64,000 nt of DNA from Myxococcus hansupus (GCF_000280925.3 NZ_CP012109.1:744001-808000), one strand, 5' to 3'; numbered from the stretch's first letter, positions 46,493-56,010 are shown. Program-made: numbers and translations. Notes: generated by a model from the letters alone, not told the origin.

Positions 46493-47406
46493 TTGGGCTG
46501 GGGTGCGAGCGTGCCGCGGAGCCGGGCAATGTCTCGCGCGGGCGGCGCGCCGAACAGGCGGCTGTACTCCCGGTTGAACTGCGAGGGACTTTCGTAGCCC
46601 ACCGAATGGCCTGCCGATGCCGCATCCAGCGCCTGGCCCAACATGAGCCGCCGGGCCTCCTGGAGCCGGAGCTGCTTCTGATACTGGAGCGGGCTCATGG
46701 CGGTGATGCTCTTGAAGTGGTGATGGAGCGCGGACGTGCTCATGTGCGCCTGGCGCGCGAGCTGCTCGATGCGCAACGGCTCCGCGTAGTGGTGCTTGAG
46801 CCAGGCGATGGCGCGGTTGATGGAATCGAGCCGGTCTTTCGCCAGGGCGATGTGGCGCAGCCGCGCGCTGTGCTCGCCGGACAGCAGCCGGTAGAGCATC
46901 TCGCGGATGAAGAGGGGCGCGAGGATGGGGATGTCGCGAGGCGTCTCCAGCAGCCGGACCAGTCGGGTCGCCGCGTCGAGCAGGGATGGCTCGGCGGGCG
47001 TGAGTGACAGGCCGGGACCCGGCGGTGCTCGCCCCTGGGGCTCCAGTCCCGCCTCCAACATCAGGCTTCCAATCTGGCCCGGGTCCAGGTCAACGCGCAG
47101 GCACAAGTAGGGCGCCGTGGCCGTGGCTTCAATGACCTGTCCCACGACGGGAAGGTCCACCGACACCACGAGGCATTGGTCCGCCCCGTAAACGAAGACT
47201 TCCTCTCCGAGCATCACCTGCTTGCGGCCCTGGGCGACGATGCAGAGGGCAGGTTCGTGCAAGGCATGCACGGGCTCGGAGGGGCAGGCGGCGCGAATCA
47301 GGAGCACGCGCGGAATGGCGGTGGCATGAAGACCGTCAGCGGGCGCGTGCCTCTGAATCAACCGGGCCAGCTCGGCGGGCTGCTTCGATGGTGGACGTTC
47401 TGTCAT
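46480..47406 (-). CDS. AraC-family transcriptional regulator
   Basis: 308 residues: an AraC_N cupin-like effector domain (EPALCIVAQGRKQVMLGEEVFVYG) and two C-terminal helix-turn-helix motifs (IEQLARQAHMSTSALHHHFKSITAMSPLQYQKQLRL; AASAGHSVGYESPSQFNREYSRLFG). It is divergent from an SDR gene, which it probably controls, as is usual for this subgroup. The frame is open further upstream but the start at 47406 fits the domain. Confidence 0.9.
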   Translation of the reverse strand: MTERPPSKQPAELARLIQRHAPADGLHATAIPRVLLIRAACPSEPVHALHEPALCIVAQGRKQVMLGEEVFVYGADQCLVVSVDLPVVGQVIEATATAPYLCLRVDLDPGQIGSLMLEAGLEPQGRAPPGPGLSLTPAEPSLLDAATRLVRLLETPRDIPILAPLFIREMLYRLLSGEHSARLRHIALAKDRLDSINRAIAWLKHHYAEPLRIEQLARQAHMSTSALHHHFKSITAMSPLQYQKQLRLQEARRLMLGQALDAASAGHSVGYESPSQFNREYSRLFGAPPARDIARLRGTLAPQPNAST

Positions 47407-47561
47407 CAGGGGGAGAACGTAGGCGAGCAAGCCCTTCCATCCCGAGTTTTTCTGGCGGATGCGCAGGATTGGGCAAGAACCCGGCAGCATCGGAGTACCG
47501 CCCCGGCGGGGTGCGCGGCCACATTGCATCCATCCACATCGCAGTCACGGGGCGCATCCAC

Positions 47562-48299
47562 ATGTCTGGAATCCAAGGGAAGGTCATTGCCATCACCGGT
47601 GCGAGCAGCGGCATTGGCGAAGCCACCGCTCGGCTGCTCGCCAGCAGGGGCGCGCACGTGGTGTTGGGCGCACGCCGCGTGGACCGGCTGGAGTCGCTGA
47701 CGTCCGCCATCCGCGCCCAGGGGGGCTCGGCGCGCCACCAGGCGCTGGACGTCGGGAAGCGGGAGGACATGGAGGCCTTCATGCGCTTCGCGCGCGAGGA
47801 GCACGGCCGCATTGACGTCGTCATCAACAACGCGGGCGTGATGCCCTTGTCGAAGCTGGAGGCGCTCAAGGTCGACGAGTGGGATCGGATGATTGACGTC
47901 AACATCCGGGGCGTCCTGCATGGCATCGCCGCGGGGCTGCCCATCATGCAGGCCCAGCGCTCCGGCCAGTTCATCAACGTCTCCTCCATTGGCGGCCACA
48001 CGGTGGTGCCCACCGCCGCCGTCTATTGCGCGACGAAGTACGCCGTCATCGCCATCTCCGAGGGCTTGCGGCAGGAAGTCGGCGGCGACATTCGGGTGAC
48101 GGTCATCTCACCCGGCGTGACGACGTCGGAGCTCGCGGAGTCCATCTCCGACGAAGGCGCTCGCGACGCCATGCGGGAGTACCGGCGCATCGCCATTCCA
48201 CCGGAGGCCATCGCGCGGAGCATCGCCTTCGCCATCGAGCAGCCCGACGACGTGGACGTGAATGAAATCATCGTCCGTCCCACGGCGAGCCCGAACTGA
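47562..48299 (+). CDS. Short-chain dehydrogenase/reductase (SDR)
   Basis: A 245-residue classical SDR: cofactor loop TGASSGIG (TGxxxGxG), NNAG, catalytic Ser in VSSIGG and YCATK (Tyr-xxx-Lys) all present; GARR after strand 2 suggests NADP(H). Substrate unknown. It follows the AraC divergent region, a common pairing for inducible oxidoreductases of small aldehydes, ketones or alcohols. A strong hairpin lies directly after the stop. Confidence 0.92.
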   Translation: MSGIQGKVIAITGASSGIGEATARLLASRGAHVVLGARRVDRLESLTSAIRAQGGSARHQALDVGKREDMEAFMRFAREEHGRIDVVINNAGVMPLSKLEALKVDEWDRMIDVNIRGVLHGIAAGLPIMQAQRSGQFINVSSIGGHTVVPTAAVYCATKYAVIAISEGLRQEVGGDIRVTVISPGVTTSELAESISDEGARDAMREYRRIAIPPEAIARSIAFAIEQPDDVDVNEIIVRPTASPN

Positions 48300-48317
48300 G
48301 CGTCAAATGACCCGGGG

Positions 48318-48337
48318 CGGAGCCGTGTACGGCTCCG
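48318..48337 (+). terminator. Hairpin terminator after the SDR gene
   Basis: CGGAGCCGT-GT-ACGGCTCCG, nearly contiguous 9-bp arms that fold with a small loop, 18 bp after the stop codon. Flanking G and C runs extend the stem. Confidence 0.55.
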
Positions 48338-48436
48338 TCCCGCTGTGCGTGAAATGCCGTGCCGGCGCGCGTTCCGAGTCTGTGCGCCCACCTTGACTTC
48401 GATGCGGAGCCAGGGTTGATATGGGGTCGTTCCGAT

Positions 48437-48455
48437 ATTGAGATTGATTCTCAAT
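48437..48455. promoter_or_regulatory. Fur-like box upstream of the iron-uptake operon
   Basis: ATTGAGA-TTGAT-TCTCAAT is a perfect 7+7 inverted repeat resembling the GATAATGATAATCATTATC Fur site in symmetry and spacing. It is located 23-41 bp upstream of the first ATG of the operon, the usual place for iron repression. Confidence 0.65.
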
Positions 48456-48477
48456 AGCGCTTTGTTCCGAGGAGAAC

Positions 48478-48789
48478 ATGGCGGTTTCGACCCTGCTCAT
48501 CGTACTGGGCATCGCCGTGCTCCTGCGGGTGACGGCCCGCGCTCCTGAAAGCGTGCTCACGCGTCACCGCACGTGGGCGCGGGTGGCAGGGGCCGCGGCG
48601 TGTCTGGTGGGCGTGGCCGTGGGGATGAAGGCCCAGGGCCTGGGCGTCGGCCTGACGACGGCCACGGTGGTGGCGATGCTGGCCACGCCGCTGCTCGCGT
48701 TGTGTGGGCCGCTGTGGCCGCGCGTCACGCGGTGGGTAGTGCCGGTGAGCGCGCTGGGCGTCGTGGTGGCCTGCGTGGGGGCGCTCTGA
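48478..48789 (+). CDS. Small membrane protein of ferrisiderophore reductase clusters (DUF3325-like)
   Basis: 103 residues, almost entirely three hydrophobic helices. Small proteins of this type (DUF3325/DUF3649) sit next to PepSY-domain membrane proteins in iron clusters such as Pseudomonas fpvGHJK, where the complex helps reduce iron bound to a siderophore. The assignment rests more on context than on motif. GAGGAG is 6 bp before the ATG; a Fur-like box lies just upstream. Stop and next start overlap. Confidence 0.7.
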   Translation: MAVSTLLIVLGIAVLLRVTARAPESVLTRHRTWARVAGAAACLVGVAVGMKAQGLGVGLTTATVVAMLATPLLALCGPLWPRVTRWVVPVSALGVVVACVGAL

Positions 48790-49052
48790 TGGCGCAGAAG
48801 CACGAACACGGCGCCGCGCGGATTGGCGCGGCGGTGACGGCGGCGCCCGCGGCCGCGGTGCTGGCGACGTTGGCGCTGATGGCGGTGCTGCCCGCGGCCC
48901 GGGACGCGCGTTACCTGCTGGCGCAGCTCCTCGCGCTGCCTGCGATGGTCGCCGCCACCTGCTTCGCGCTGCTGGCCCGGAGTGGCACGCGGGCGTGGGT
49001 GGGCTCGGCGCTGGTGGCCGCCGTGTCGGCCGCCATCCTGGTGCTCTCGTGA
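48789..49052 (+). CDS. DUF3649-like small membrane protein
   Basis: 87 residues with three hydrophobic segments. Its ATG shares one base with the stop of the preceding gene (TGATG), so the two are coupled. The GTGA overlap with the PepSY gene downstream keeps all three in one translational unit. Probably an accessory subunit of the PepSY reductase-like protein. Confidence 0.65.
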   Translation: MAQKHEHGAARIGAAVTAAPAAAVLATLALMAVLPAARDARYLLAQLLALPAMVAATCFALLARSGTRAWVGSALVAAVSAAILVLS

Positions 49053-50575
49053 AGCTGTCACCGCGTTCGTACACCATCCTCTGGGACGCTCACGCCTGGG
49101 CGGGTGTCCTGTCCTCGTTGATTCTCTTCGTGCTGTTCTTCCTGGGGTCCTTCGCGCTCTTCGCGGAGGAGCTGGCGCCCTGGCAGGAGCCCACGTTCCG
49201 CGCGCCGGGCGTGGTGACGGAGGCGGAGGCGGTTCGCATCGCGCAGCGGCTCGCGGAGCAGGAGACGGCCGCGCGGCCGGTGTGGTTCGGCATCTCCCTG
49301 CCCACCGCCGAGGAGCCGTGGATGAAGCTGTGGCGCATGACGCCGGAGGGCGCCATCCACTCCACGTGGAGGGACCCGGTGTCGGGGCGCGAGATTGGCG
49401 AGCGCAGTGATTTGGGCGAGTTCCTCAACGCCATGCACTTCCTGGAGCCAGTGCCCTTCGGCAAGCACCTGGCGGGCATCGCGTCGGTCGTGCTGCTGCT
49501 GCTCGTCGTCACCGGCGTGCTCATTCAGTTGGGGCGGCTGGTGCGGGAGTTCGTGCAGTTCCGGCCGGACGGTTCCCGGCGCGTCTTCTGGTCGGACGCG
49601 CACAAGGCGGTGAGCGTGGTCAGCTCGCCCTTCCTGTTCGTCTTCGCCATCACGGGGGGCATCCTCTGTCTGGCGGACTGGTACGCGCCCGGGGTGCAGG
49701 CCGCCGCGTTGGATGGCGACCCGAAGGCGCTGGAGGCGGTCGTGGACTGGCCCACGCCGCAACCCGCGTCGGGGCAGCCCGGTGGCGCGCCCGACCTCGC
49801 CCACGCGCTGGCGTTGGCCAAGGCGCGCTTCCCGCAGTCGGAGCACAGTTGGTTCTTCTTCGACCACCTGGGGGACGCGAACGGCACCGTCCATCTTCCG
49901 GGAGAAATCGAGGGCTCGCTGCATGCCTTCACGCACCTGCGGGTGTCGCGCGAGGGGGCGGTCCTCTGGGAGCGCGAGACGGGCGGAGGCACGCTCTACA
50001 CGCAGGTGATGGACCCGCTGTACGGGCTGCACTTCGCGACGTGGGCCAGCCTCCCCGCGAAGGTCGTCTACGCGCTGCTCTCCTGGCTGATGGCGTTCGG
50101 CATCCTGTCCGGCAACCTGCTCTGGCTGGAGCGGCGGCGCCTGCAGGGCAAGAGCCGCTTCGACACGGTGCTCGCGCGGCTGACGGCGGGCGTCTGTGCC
50201 GGGCTGCCGCTGGCGGTGGCGGGACTCTTCCTGGCCAACCAGTTCCTGCCCGCGGAGCTCGCGGACAGGCCTCGCTGGGAGCACACCGTCTTCTTCGTCG
50301 TCTGGGCCGTGGGGGTGGGAAGCGCGCTGTTGGACGGCGCACCCGCGGCGGCCTCGCGGCGCCTGCTCATCCTGGCGAGCGCGGGGCTCTTCGCCGTGCC
50401 GCTCATCGACGCGGCGCGGATGCAGCGGCTGCCCTTCGCCTCGGGCTCCGGTTTCGTCCTCGGGGCCGAGCTGGGAATCCTCGCGCTCGCGGTGCTGCTC
50501 GCCGGCGCCGCCCGCGCCATTCCCCGACTTCAGCAGAAGGCCCCCGCGACGATGCCCGCCGCGGTGGCGACCTGA
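49049..50575 (+). CDS. PepSY-associated membrane protein, putative ferrisiderophore reductase
   Basis: A 508-residue inner-membrane protein: one N-terminal helix (LWDAHAWAGVLSSLILFVLFFLG), a periplasmic PepSY domain, helices with conserved His (FLNAMHFLEPVPFGKHLAGI; WSDAHKAVSVVSSPF; DPLYGLHFATW) and further helices. His residues in paired helices suggest heme-mediated transfer of electrons to periplasmic ferric chelates, as proposed for FpvG/PiuB-like proteins. The start is GTG, overlapping the upstream stop (GTGA). Confidence 0.83.
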   Translation: MKLSPRSYTILWDAHAWAGVLSSLILFVLFFLGSFALFAEELAPWQEPTFRAPGVVTEAEAVRIAQRLAEQETAARPVWFGISLPTAEEPWMKLWRMTPEGAIHSTWRDPVSGREIGERSDLGEFLNAMHFLEPVPFGKHLAGIASVVLLLLVVTGVLIQLGRLVREFVQFRPDGSRRVFWSDAHKAVSVVSSPFLFVFAITGGILCLADWYAPGVQAAALDGDPKALEAVVDWPTPQPASGQPGGAPDLAHALALAKARFPQSEHSWFFFDHLGDANGTVHLPGEIEGSLHAFTHLRVSREGAVLWERETGGGTLYTQVMDPLYGLHFATWASLPAKVVYALLSWLMAFGILSGNLLWLERRRLQGKSRFDTVLARLTAGVCAGLPLAVAGLFLANQFLPAELADRPRWEHTVFFVVWAVGVGSALLDGAPAAASRRLLILASAGLFAVPLIDAARMQRLPFASGSGFVLGAELGILALAVLLAGAARAIPRLQQKAPATMPAAVAT

Positions 50576-50606
50576 GTTCACGCTTCACTTCACCTTGGAG
50601 AACCCC

Positions 50607-51836
50607 ATGCGCAAGCGCAGCCGTCTGGCGACTGCATCCACCACGTCCCTCATGTTCCTCGCCGCCTCGCTGACGGCGTGTGGCTCGTCCGACCCGGACC
50701 CCACGCCGACGCCGGACGAGACGCAGACGGGGCCCATGTACAGCCTGGCGACGTCCGTCTTCGGCGAGTCCGGGTCGGCCACCTACGTGAGTGTGTTCAA
50801 CTCGCTGGACGTGCGCAGCCTCGACCTGGAGCAGGCGAGCGAGCACTCCGGCTTCGCGACGATTGGCGCGGTGGACGGGAAGCTCTTCGTCGGCGCGGGC
50901 GAGGCGCCCGAGCTCACCCGCTACACGGTGTTCGACAGCGGCCGCTTCCAGGAGGCGGGGAAGATCAGCTTCGCCAGCTACGGCCTGGCGACGGCGCCGC
51001 TGTACCACAACCACTTCGTGGACGGGACGTCGGCGTACATGCAGTTGGAGGAGTCGCGGCGCATCGTCTGGAACCCCGAGGCGATGACCATCTCCGGCCC
51101 CGTCGCGTCGCCGGGACTGGCGGCGGAGCGTGACGGCCTGGTGGTGAAGGCCAGCTTCGACCGCGGCGTGGCGGCGCGGGATGGCTTCTCGTTCCAGCCC
51201 TTCTACTGGACGGACGGCAGCTACTACCGCTTCCTGCCCAGCTCGCAGATCGCCGTCTACTCCCACGCGGATGACAGCCTGGTGGAGCTGCTCGAGGCGC
51301 CGTGCCCCGGCCTGGACGTGGCCACGAAGGACGAGGCGGGGAACATCTACTTCAGCAACTGGGTGTTCAGCGCGGGCGCGCCCGTGGTGGACGACACGGC
51401 GCCGGAGACCTGCGCGGTGCGCATCCGGGCGGGGCAGCGCGCCATCGATGCGGACTGGACGCGCTCGCTGGCGTCCATGGTGGGCGGGCGCCAGACGGCC
51501 GCGTTCCGCTACCTGAGCAACAACGTGGGCGTGGTGGCGGCCTTCCACGACGACAGCCCGACGCTGAGCTCCTCGCCGACGGCGGCCGACGTCACCAACG
51601 GCACGCACTGGAAGCTGTGGCAGGTCAACCTGGAGACGGGCGAGGGCGCGCCCATCGAGGGCCTGGACTGGATTGCCGGTGGCTACTACGCCTTCACCAT
51701 CGAGGGCCGGACCTTCCTGCTGCTGCCCACGGCGGACTACGCGTCGACGGCCGTGTGGGAGCTGAACGGCAACGGCGCCGCGGTGAAGCGCTTCGACACG
51801 CTGGGCTGGGCCTATCAGTTCGTGAAGGTGCGCTGA
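50607..51836 (+). CDS. Beta-propeller-like lipoprotein of siderophore uptake clusters (MxcI-like)
   Basis: 409 residues with a lipoprotein signal (ASLTAC-GSSD) and an N-terminal Pro/Thr spacer, followed by repeated strands (KLFVGAGEAPELTRYTV, FVDGTSAYMQLEESRR, NIYFSNWVF) like a beta-propeller. Proteins of this type occur beside TonB-dependent receptors; I recall MxcI in the myxochelin cluster as similar but cannot verify it here. It probably helps bind or hand over a ferric siderophore. GGAG lies 7 bp before the ATG. Confidence 0.65.
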   Translation: MRKRSRLATASTTSLMFLAASLTACGSSDPDPTPTPDETQTGPMYSLATSVFGESGSATYVSVFNSLDVRSLDLEQASEHSGFATIGAVDGKLFVGAGEAPELTRYTVFDSGRFQEAGKISFASYGLATAPLYHNHFVDGTSAYMQLEESRRIVWNPEAMTISGPVASPGLAAERDGLVVKASFDRGVAARDGFSFQPFYWTDGSYYRFLPSSQIAVYSHADDSLVELLEAPCPGLDVATKDEAGNIYFSNWVFSAGAPVVDDTAPETCAVRIRAGQRAIDADWTRSLASMVGGRQTAAFRYLSNNVGVVAAFHDDSPTLSSSPTAADVTNGTHWKLWQVNLETGEGAPIEGLDWIAGGYYAFTIEGRTFLLLPTADYASTAVWELNGNGAAVKRFDTLGWAYQFVKVR

Positions 51837-51854
51837 GTTCCCGCCGCACCTGGA

Positions 51855-51882
51855 GCCGCCCGCGCATGCTGGCGCGGGCGGC
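51855..51882. terminator. Bidirectional terminator, 11-bp stem
   Basis: GCCGCCCGCGC-N6-GCGCGGGCGGC is a perfect 11-bp hairpin between the convergent lipoprotein and TonB receptor genes, one of the strongest in the window. Confidence 0.65.
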
Positions 51883-51893
51883 GCCGGGCGGCC

Positions 51894-54389
51894 TCAGTAC
51901 TCCACGGTGGCCTTGAGCCACCCCGAGCGGCCCGGCCGCTGCACCCCGAAGAAGTCGAACAGCCGCGCGTTGGTGACGTTGTCGAGCTCGGTGCTGAGGC
52001 CCAGGGAGAAGCCCTGGAGCCGGACCCGGTAGCCCACGCCCGCCGCCTGCGCGAACTGGTTGTCGATGGTCTCCTTGGTTCCCACCGCGCCCAGGCCTCC
52101 CCAGTTGCGGAAGAAGCCGTGGACGTAGCGCGCGGTCCAGAAGGGCGACAGCTCGTCCTCCGCCGTGGCCACGCCCCGCAGCGACAGGCGCGCCGTGGCG
52201 TTGAGGAAGAACCAGGGCCGGTTGGGCAGCCGCTGGTTTTCGAACGCGCCGAAGGTCCCCTGGCCGGACGTGTTGCGGATGTCCTGGAACGTGGCGTTCG
52301 CGTCCAGGTGGAACCAGCCCGCAGGTGAGCTCCAGCCCGCCGCGCCCTCGATGCCCAGCGCCCGCGCGCCGTACACGTTCTGGTACCTCCAGTCGCGGTC
52401 TCTTCCGGAGAGCAGGATGAGGTCCTGCGCGAGCCGGGCGAAGCCGGTCAGCTCGCCCCGGAACACGCCGAGCCCCGTGCGCAGCGGCGCCGTGGCGAGG
52501 CCCGCGTTCACGTTGTGGCTGGTCTCCGGCGCCAGGTCGAGGTTCTCCCGGACGAGGACGCCGTTGCCGAACAGCTCGTCCATCCGAGGCAGCCGCGTGG
52601 CGCGCTCGTAGCTGACTTTCAGGTAGACGGGCTCGGCCACGCGCAGCCGCAGGGCCGCGCCGCCGCCCAACTGGTTCAGGGTGCGGTCCTTGCTCTGCCA
52701 CTGCCGGGTGGGCAGCAGTTGCTGCGCCCGGGCCGCGTAGAGGTAGTCCTTGGCGAAGACAATCAGCTCCACCGCGTCGTTGAAGGCGTTGAGCTGGTAC
52801 TCCAGTCCGGTGACGGCGGTGAGGATGTTCCGGTCCGCGGAGAGCGGGTCCACGTCACTGGGGCTGGCGAGCCGCCGCTGCTCACCGGTGCGCCGCGTGA
52901 GCGTGGGCGCGATGGCGAGCCGGAGCGTCTGGGCCGGGCTCAGGGCCCAGCTCGCGTTGGCGCGGCCATAGAAGGACTGTTGCCAGAGCGTCTGGTCGGT
53001 GGCGTCGCCGCCCAGCTCGCCCGGCTGCGTGCGCTCCCGCACCCGGTTGCCGAACCAGTCGTAGACCCACTGGGATGTGTCCTGGAAGTCGGTGGCCTGC
53101 CACGCGTAGCCCGCCAGCGCGTCCACGCGCACCGTGTCGCCAAGGGCCTTCTCGTAGAGGAGCTGGGTGCCGAGCGCGGTGGCGCCATAGCGCGCTTCTC
53201 CGAACGGGCCGCCGCTCATCACCAGGTTGTGCTGCAAGTCCTTGTCGTAGCCGGAGCCGAAGGCGCGCAGGGTGACGCGGTCCGCCCAGCCGAGCTGCTC
53301 GAAGCCCGCCTCGAGCCCGCCGCCCAGCGCCTGGTAGCCATCATGGAAGCGGCTGACGGTGGCGGGGCGAATCTGCCCGGTGTCATCGGCGGTCTGCACG
53401 TCCACGCGGTAGTCGTTCCGGGTGGTGTCCGCGAAGAGGTGGGCCCGGGCGAAGAAGCCGCCCGACGAAGGCCGGTAGCTGCCACCCAGCGTCAGCCGGT
53501 ACGTCCCGAAGGCGCCGCCCTGGAGCGACGCGGCGCCATGGACGCCGTCCTGGATGGGCGCGGAGGTGAGATTCACCGCGCCGCCCAGCGCGTCCGCGCC
53601 GAAGCGCGCGGGCACCACGCCCCGGTAGATTTGAATCGAGTCGACCAGGTTCACCGGCACGTTGGCGAAGCCGAACGGGTAGCCGGAGAGGTCGAGCGGC
53701 ACGCCGTCCAGGAAGAAGCGAATCTGGTCGTCGGTGAGGCCGTTGAGCGAGAAGCGGATGGTGCTGCCCAGACCGCCGCTGCGGCGCACCTCCACGCCCT
53801 CCTGGGCCGCCAGCACCTGCCCCATGTCCGCCGAGCGGGCGCGGGCGCGCGTGGTGCTGACGACGCGCACGGCCTCCGCCGACTGCCGCATCCGCTCCGC
53901 CTCCGAGCGGCCGGACACCGTGGTCTCCATCGTCTTCGTGTCAGGAGGGGCCGACTCCGCCGGGGCTGCTTCCTCCGGAGGCGGTTCGGCGACGGGCTCG
54001 GGCTCCGGGGGGGCCTCGTCCGCGCCCAGCCGGAAGGCGTGGAGCAGCTCAATCTGGCAGGCGACCGCTTCTCCGCCGACGCGGGCGGGCTCGAAGCGGA
54101 AGTCGAACGCGGCGGTGCGAATCGCCGCGTCGAAGGCCTCGCCCGCCGACTGGACGACGTCCGCCTCCGTCACCACGCCGTGCTCGTCGATGGTCAGCCG
54201 CAGCACCACGTCCGCTTCACGCCCCGCGGCCAGCTCCACCTCCGGATAGGGCACGGTGACGCTGTCGATGCGACTGGGCGGCTGGACCTGCGCGGGCGCG
54301 GTTTCAGAAGGAGGGGGCGGCGCCGCGGATGCCGGCTCCGCGGGGGCCGCCGAGAGCAGCAGGGCGAACGAGGTGAATGCCGAGAACAT
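51894..54389 (-). CDS. TonB-dependent outer membrane receptor with fused N-terminal TonB-like domain (MxcH-like)
   Basis: Imports a ferric siderophore or similar ligand. 831 residues: signal peptide; a TonB C-terminal-like domain (about 40-125: YPEVELAAGREADVVLRLTI ... FDAAIRTAAFDFRFEPA); a Pro/Glu-rich linker; a plug (about 170-290: ADMGQVLAAQEGVEVRRSGG; DALGGAVNLTS); and a 22-stranded barrel ending in WLKATVEY with C-terminal aromatic Tyr. Receptors carrying their own TonB-like energy domain are known in myxobacteria, for example MxcH from memory. The start is the ATG at 54389; a TTG two codons earlier is less likely. Confidence 0.87.
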   Translation of the reverse strand: MFSAFTSFALLLSAAPAEPASAAPPPPSETAPAQVQPPSRIDSVTVPYPEVELAAGREADVVLRLTIDEHGVVTEADVVQSAGEAFDAAIRTAAFDFRFEPARVGGEAVACQIELLHAFRLGADEAPPEPEPVAEPPPEEAAPAESAPPDTKTMETTVSGRSEAERMRQSAEAVRVVSTTRARARSADMGQVLAAQEGVEVRRSGGLGSTIRFSLNGLTDDQIRFFLDGVPLDLSGYPFGFANVPVNLVDSIQIYRGVVPARFGADALGGAVNLTSAPIQDGVHGAASLQGGAFGTYRLTLGGSYRPSSGGFFARAHLFADTTRNDYRVDVQTADDTGQIRPATVSRFHDGYQALGGGLEAGFEQLGWADRVTLRAFGSGYDKDLQHNLVMSGGPFGEARYGATALGTQLLYEKALGDTVRVDALAGYAWQATDFQDTSQWVYDWFGNRVRERTQPGELGGDATDQTLWQQSFYGRANASWALSPAQTLRLAIAPTLTRRTGEQRRLASPSDVDPLSADRNILTAVTGLEYQLNAFNDAVELIVFAKDYLYAARAQQLLPTRQWQSKDRTLNQLGGGAALRLRVAEPVYLKVSYERATRLPRMDELFGNGVLVRENLDLAPETSHNVNAGLATAPLRTGLGVFRGELTGFARLAQDLILLSGRDRDWRYQNVYGARALGIEGAAGWSSPAGWFHLDANATFQDIRNTSGQGTFGAFENQRLPNRPWFFLNATARLSLRGVATAEDELSPFWTARYVHGFFRNWGGLGAVGTKETIDNQFAQAAGVGYRVRLQGFSLGLSTELDNVTNARLFDFFGVQRPGRSGWLKATVEY

Positions 54390-54598
54390 CCGCAATCCAG
54401 TTTTTGGTTTTGCTTCGCAGTCTCAACTGTGGCGCGGGCCGTATATCGAGGATTGCGAAGGGCGGGTCAAGGCAGGGGCCCGTGCCTGCACGGCGCGTCA
54501 TGCACGGAGAGTGGGTCTGGATTGACAGCGTGTCTCATGATTCGTTAATCGAGTAAAAGCTGTATCTTGAGAAAGACTCGGTATCGGAGACTGCGGTC

Positions 54599-55969
54599 AT
54601 GAAGCTGGGATTCCAGAAGCTGTTCCGCGCCGCGGTGTGGTGGGTGGCGGTGGCTGTCGCGCTGCCCGCGAGCGCGCCGGCCCAGCCGCTGACGGGCGTC
54701 TACCGCGGTGAAATCTACAACGTGCCCCACCTCGTCAACGCGTACTCCGCGTGGCTCGGGCACGACGTGCCCATGGGGCAGGGGCACCAGCCGAAGGACT
54801 CCTGGGCCAACATCGAGAACCCGTCCTGGCAGCTCAACGCCTGGGGCACGTGGGTGAAGGCGAAGGCGGGCCGCCGGCTCAACTACTCCGTGTCCATGTT
54901 CCCCTCCGGGCAGGGCTCGCTGTCGCAGTGCGCGACGGGGGCCTACGACTTCCGGTTCCGGAACCTGGCCAACAACCTGGCCAACGCGGGGCTTCAGCGC
55001 AGCATCATCCGCCCGGGCTGGGAGTTCAGCGGGAGCTGGATGCCCTGGTACTCCGGCAACGGCCAGCAGGCGAACTTCGCCGCGTGCTTCCGCCGCATCG
55101 TGACGGCCATGCGCACCGCGCAGCCCAACGCGGGCTTCGAGTTCGACTGGAACCCGAACTACGACATCTCCGCCAGCGACCTGGCGGCGACGTACCCGGG
55201 TGACGCGTACGTCGACTACATCGGCTTCGACCTCTACGACCAGGGGTGGAACGGCCGCTATCCCATCCCTTCCGGGTGCACGGGGACGTGTCAGCAGAAC
55301 CGGTGGCAGCAGAACTGGGACATCCAGTTCGCGCCGGCGCTGGCGAAGTTCCGCAACTTCGCGGCGCCCCGTGGCAAGCGGCTGTCCGTGCCGGAGTGGG
55401 GTGTGAATGACGCGGCCACCATGGGCGGCGGCGACAACACCTACTTCGTGCAGCAGATGCTGTCGTTCATCTTCGATCCGGCCAACAACGTCGGCTACCA
55501 CTCCTACTTCGACTACCAGGCGCCGGACGGGCTGCACCAGTTGTCCAACGTGGACAACGCCGGGGGCCACACGTTCCAGACGCAGTTCCCGAACGCGGCC
55601 GCGCTGTTCAGGAACTTCTACGCCAACCTCCCGACGGCGGGCACGCTCAGCACCTCCAGGGCCACGGTGACGCCGTCCACGGTGACGCGGGGGCAGGGCT
55701 TCCAGGTCTCCGGTTCAGTGACGTCGCCCACGGCGCAGACGCTAATCGTGAAGTACGAGATTCGCACCGCGGCTTCGCCCTTCACGCTGGTGGCCGAGCA
55801 GTTCTTCAGCCAGGCCTTCACCGCGGGCCAGACGCGCACCTTCACGCCGGCGCTGGTGATTCCCACCTCGCGCCCGGCCGGGACGTACCGCGTGGACACG
55901 CTCGTCTACACGTCCAACTGGTCTCAGACGCTGCTGTACCGCAACGACACCACCTTCACCGCGAACTGA
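54599..55969 (+). CDS. Secreted GH26-like glycosidase (mannanase/xylanase type)
   Basis: 456 residues with a signal peptide and a (beta/alpha)8-type catalytic region. RPGWEFSGSWMPWY (near 138) holds a candidate acid/base Glu and LSVPEWGVND (near 262) the nucleophile Glu, the arrangement of GH26 and related clan A enzymes. The last 120 residues are an Ig-like domain. It likely cleaves a beta-linked polysaccharide of plants, algae or prey. GGAGA precedes the ATG by 9 bp. Divergent from the TonB receptor. Confidence 0.75.
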   Translation: MKLGFQKLFRAAVWWVAVAVALPASAPAQPLTGVYRGEIYNVPHLVNAYSAWLGHDVPMGQGHQPKDSWANIENPSWQLNAWGTWVKAKAGRRLNYSVSMFPSGQGSLSQCATGAYDFRFRNLANNLANAGLQRSIIRPGWEFSGSWMPWYSGNGQQANFAACFRRIVTAMRTAQPNAGFEFDWNPNYDISASDLAATYPGDAYVDYIGFDLYDQGWNGRYPIPSGCTGTCQQNRWQQNWDIQFAPALAKFRNFAAPRGKRLSVPEWGVNDAATMGGGDNTYFVQQMLSFIFDPANNVGYHSYFDYQAPDGLHQLSNVDNAGGHTFQTQFPNAAALFRNFYANLPTAGTLSTSRATVTPSTVTRGQGFQVSGSVTSPTAQTLIVKYEIRTAASPFTLVAEQFFSQAFTAGQTRTFTPALVIPTSRPAGTYRVDTLVYTSNWSQTLLYRNDTTFTAN

Positions 55970-55980
55970 GTGACGCGCGG

Positions 55981-56010
55981 CGCGGCCCTTCTTCACGTGG
56001 GAGGGCCGCG
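55981..56010. terminator. Bidirectional terminator hairpin
   Basis: CGCGGCCCT-N12-AGGGCCGCG, a perfect 9-bp stem, 11 bp after the glycosidase stop and 72 bp from the ileS stop on the other strand. Confidence 0.5.
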
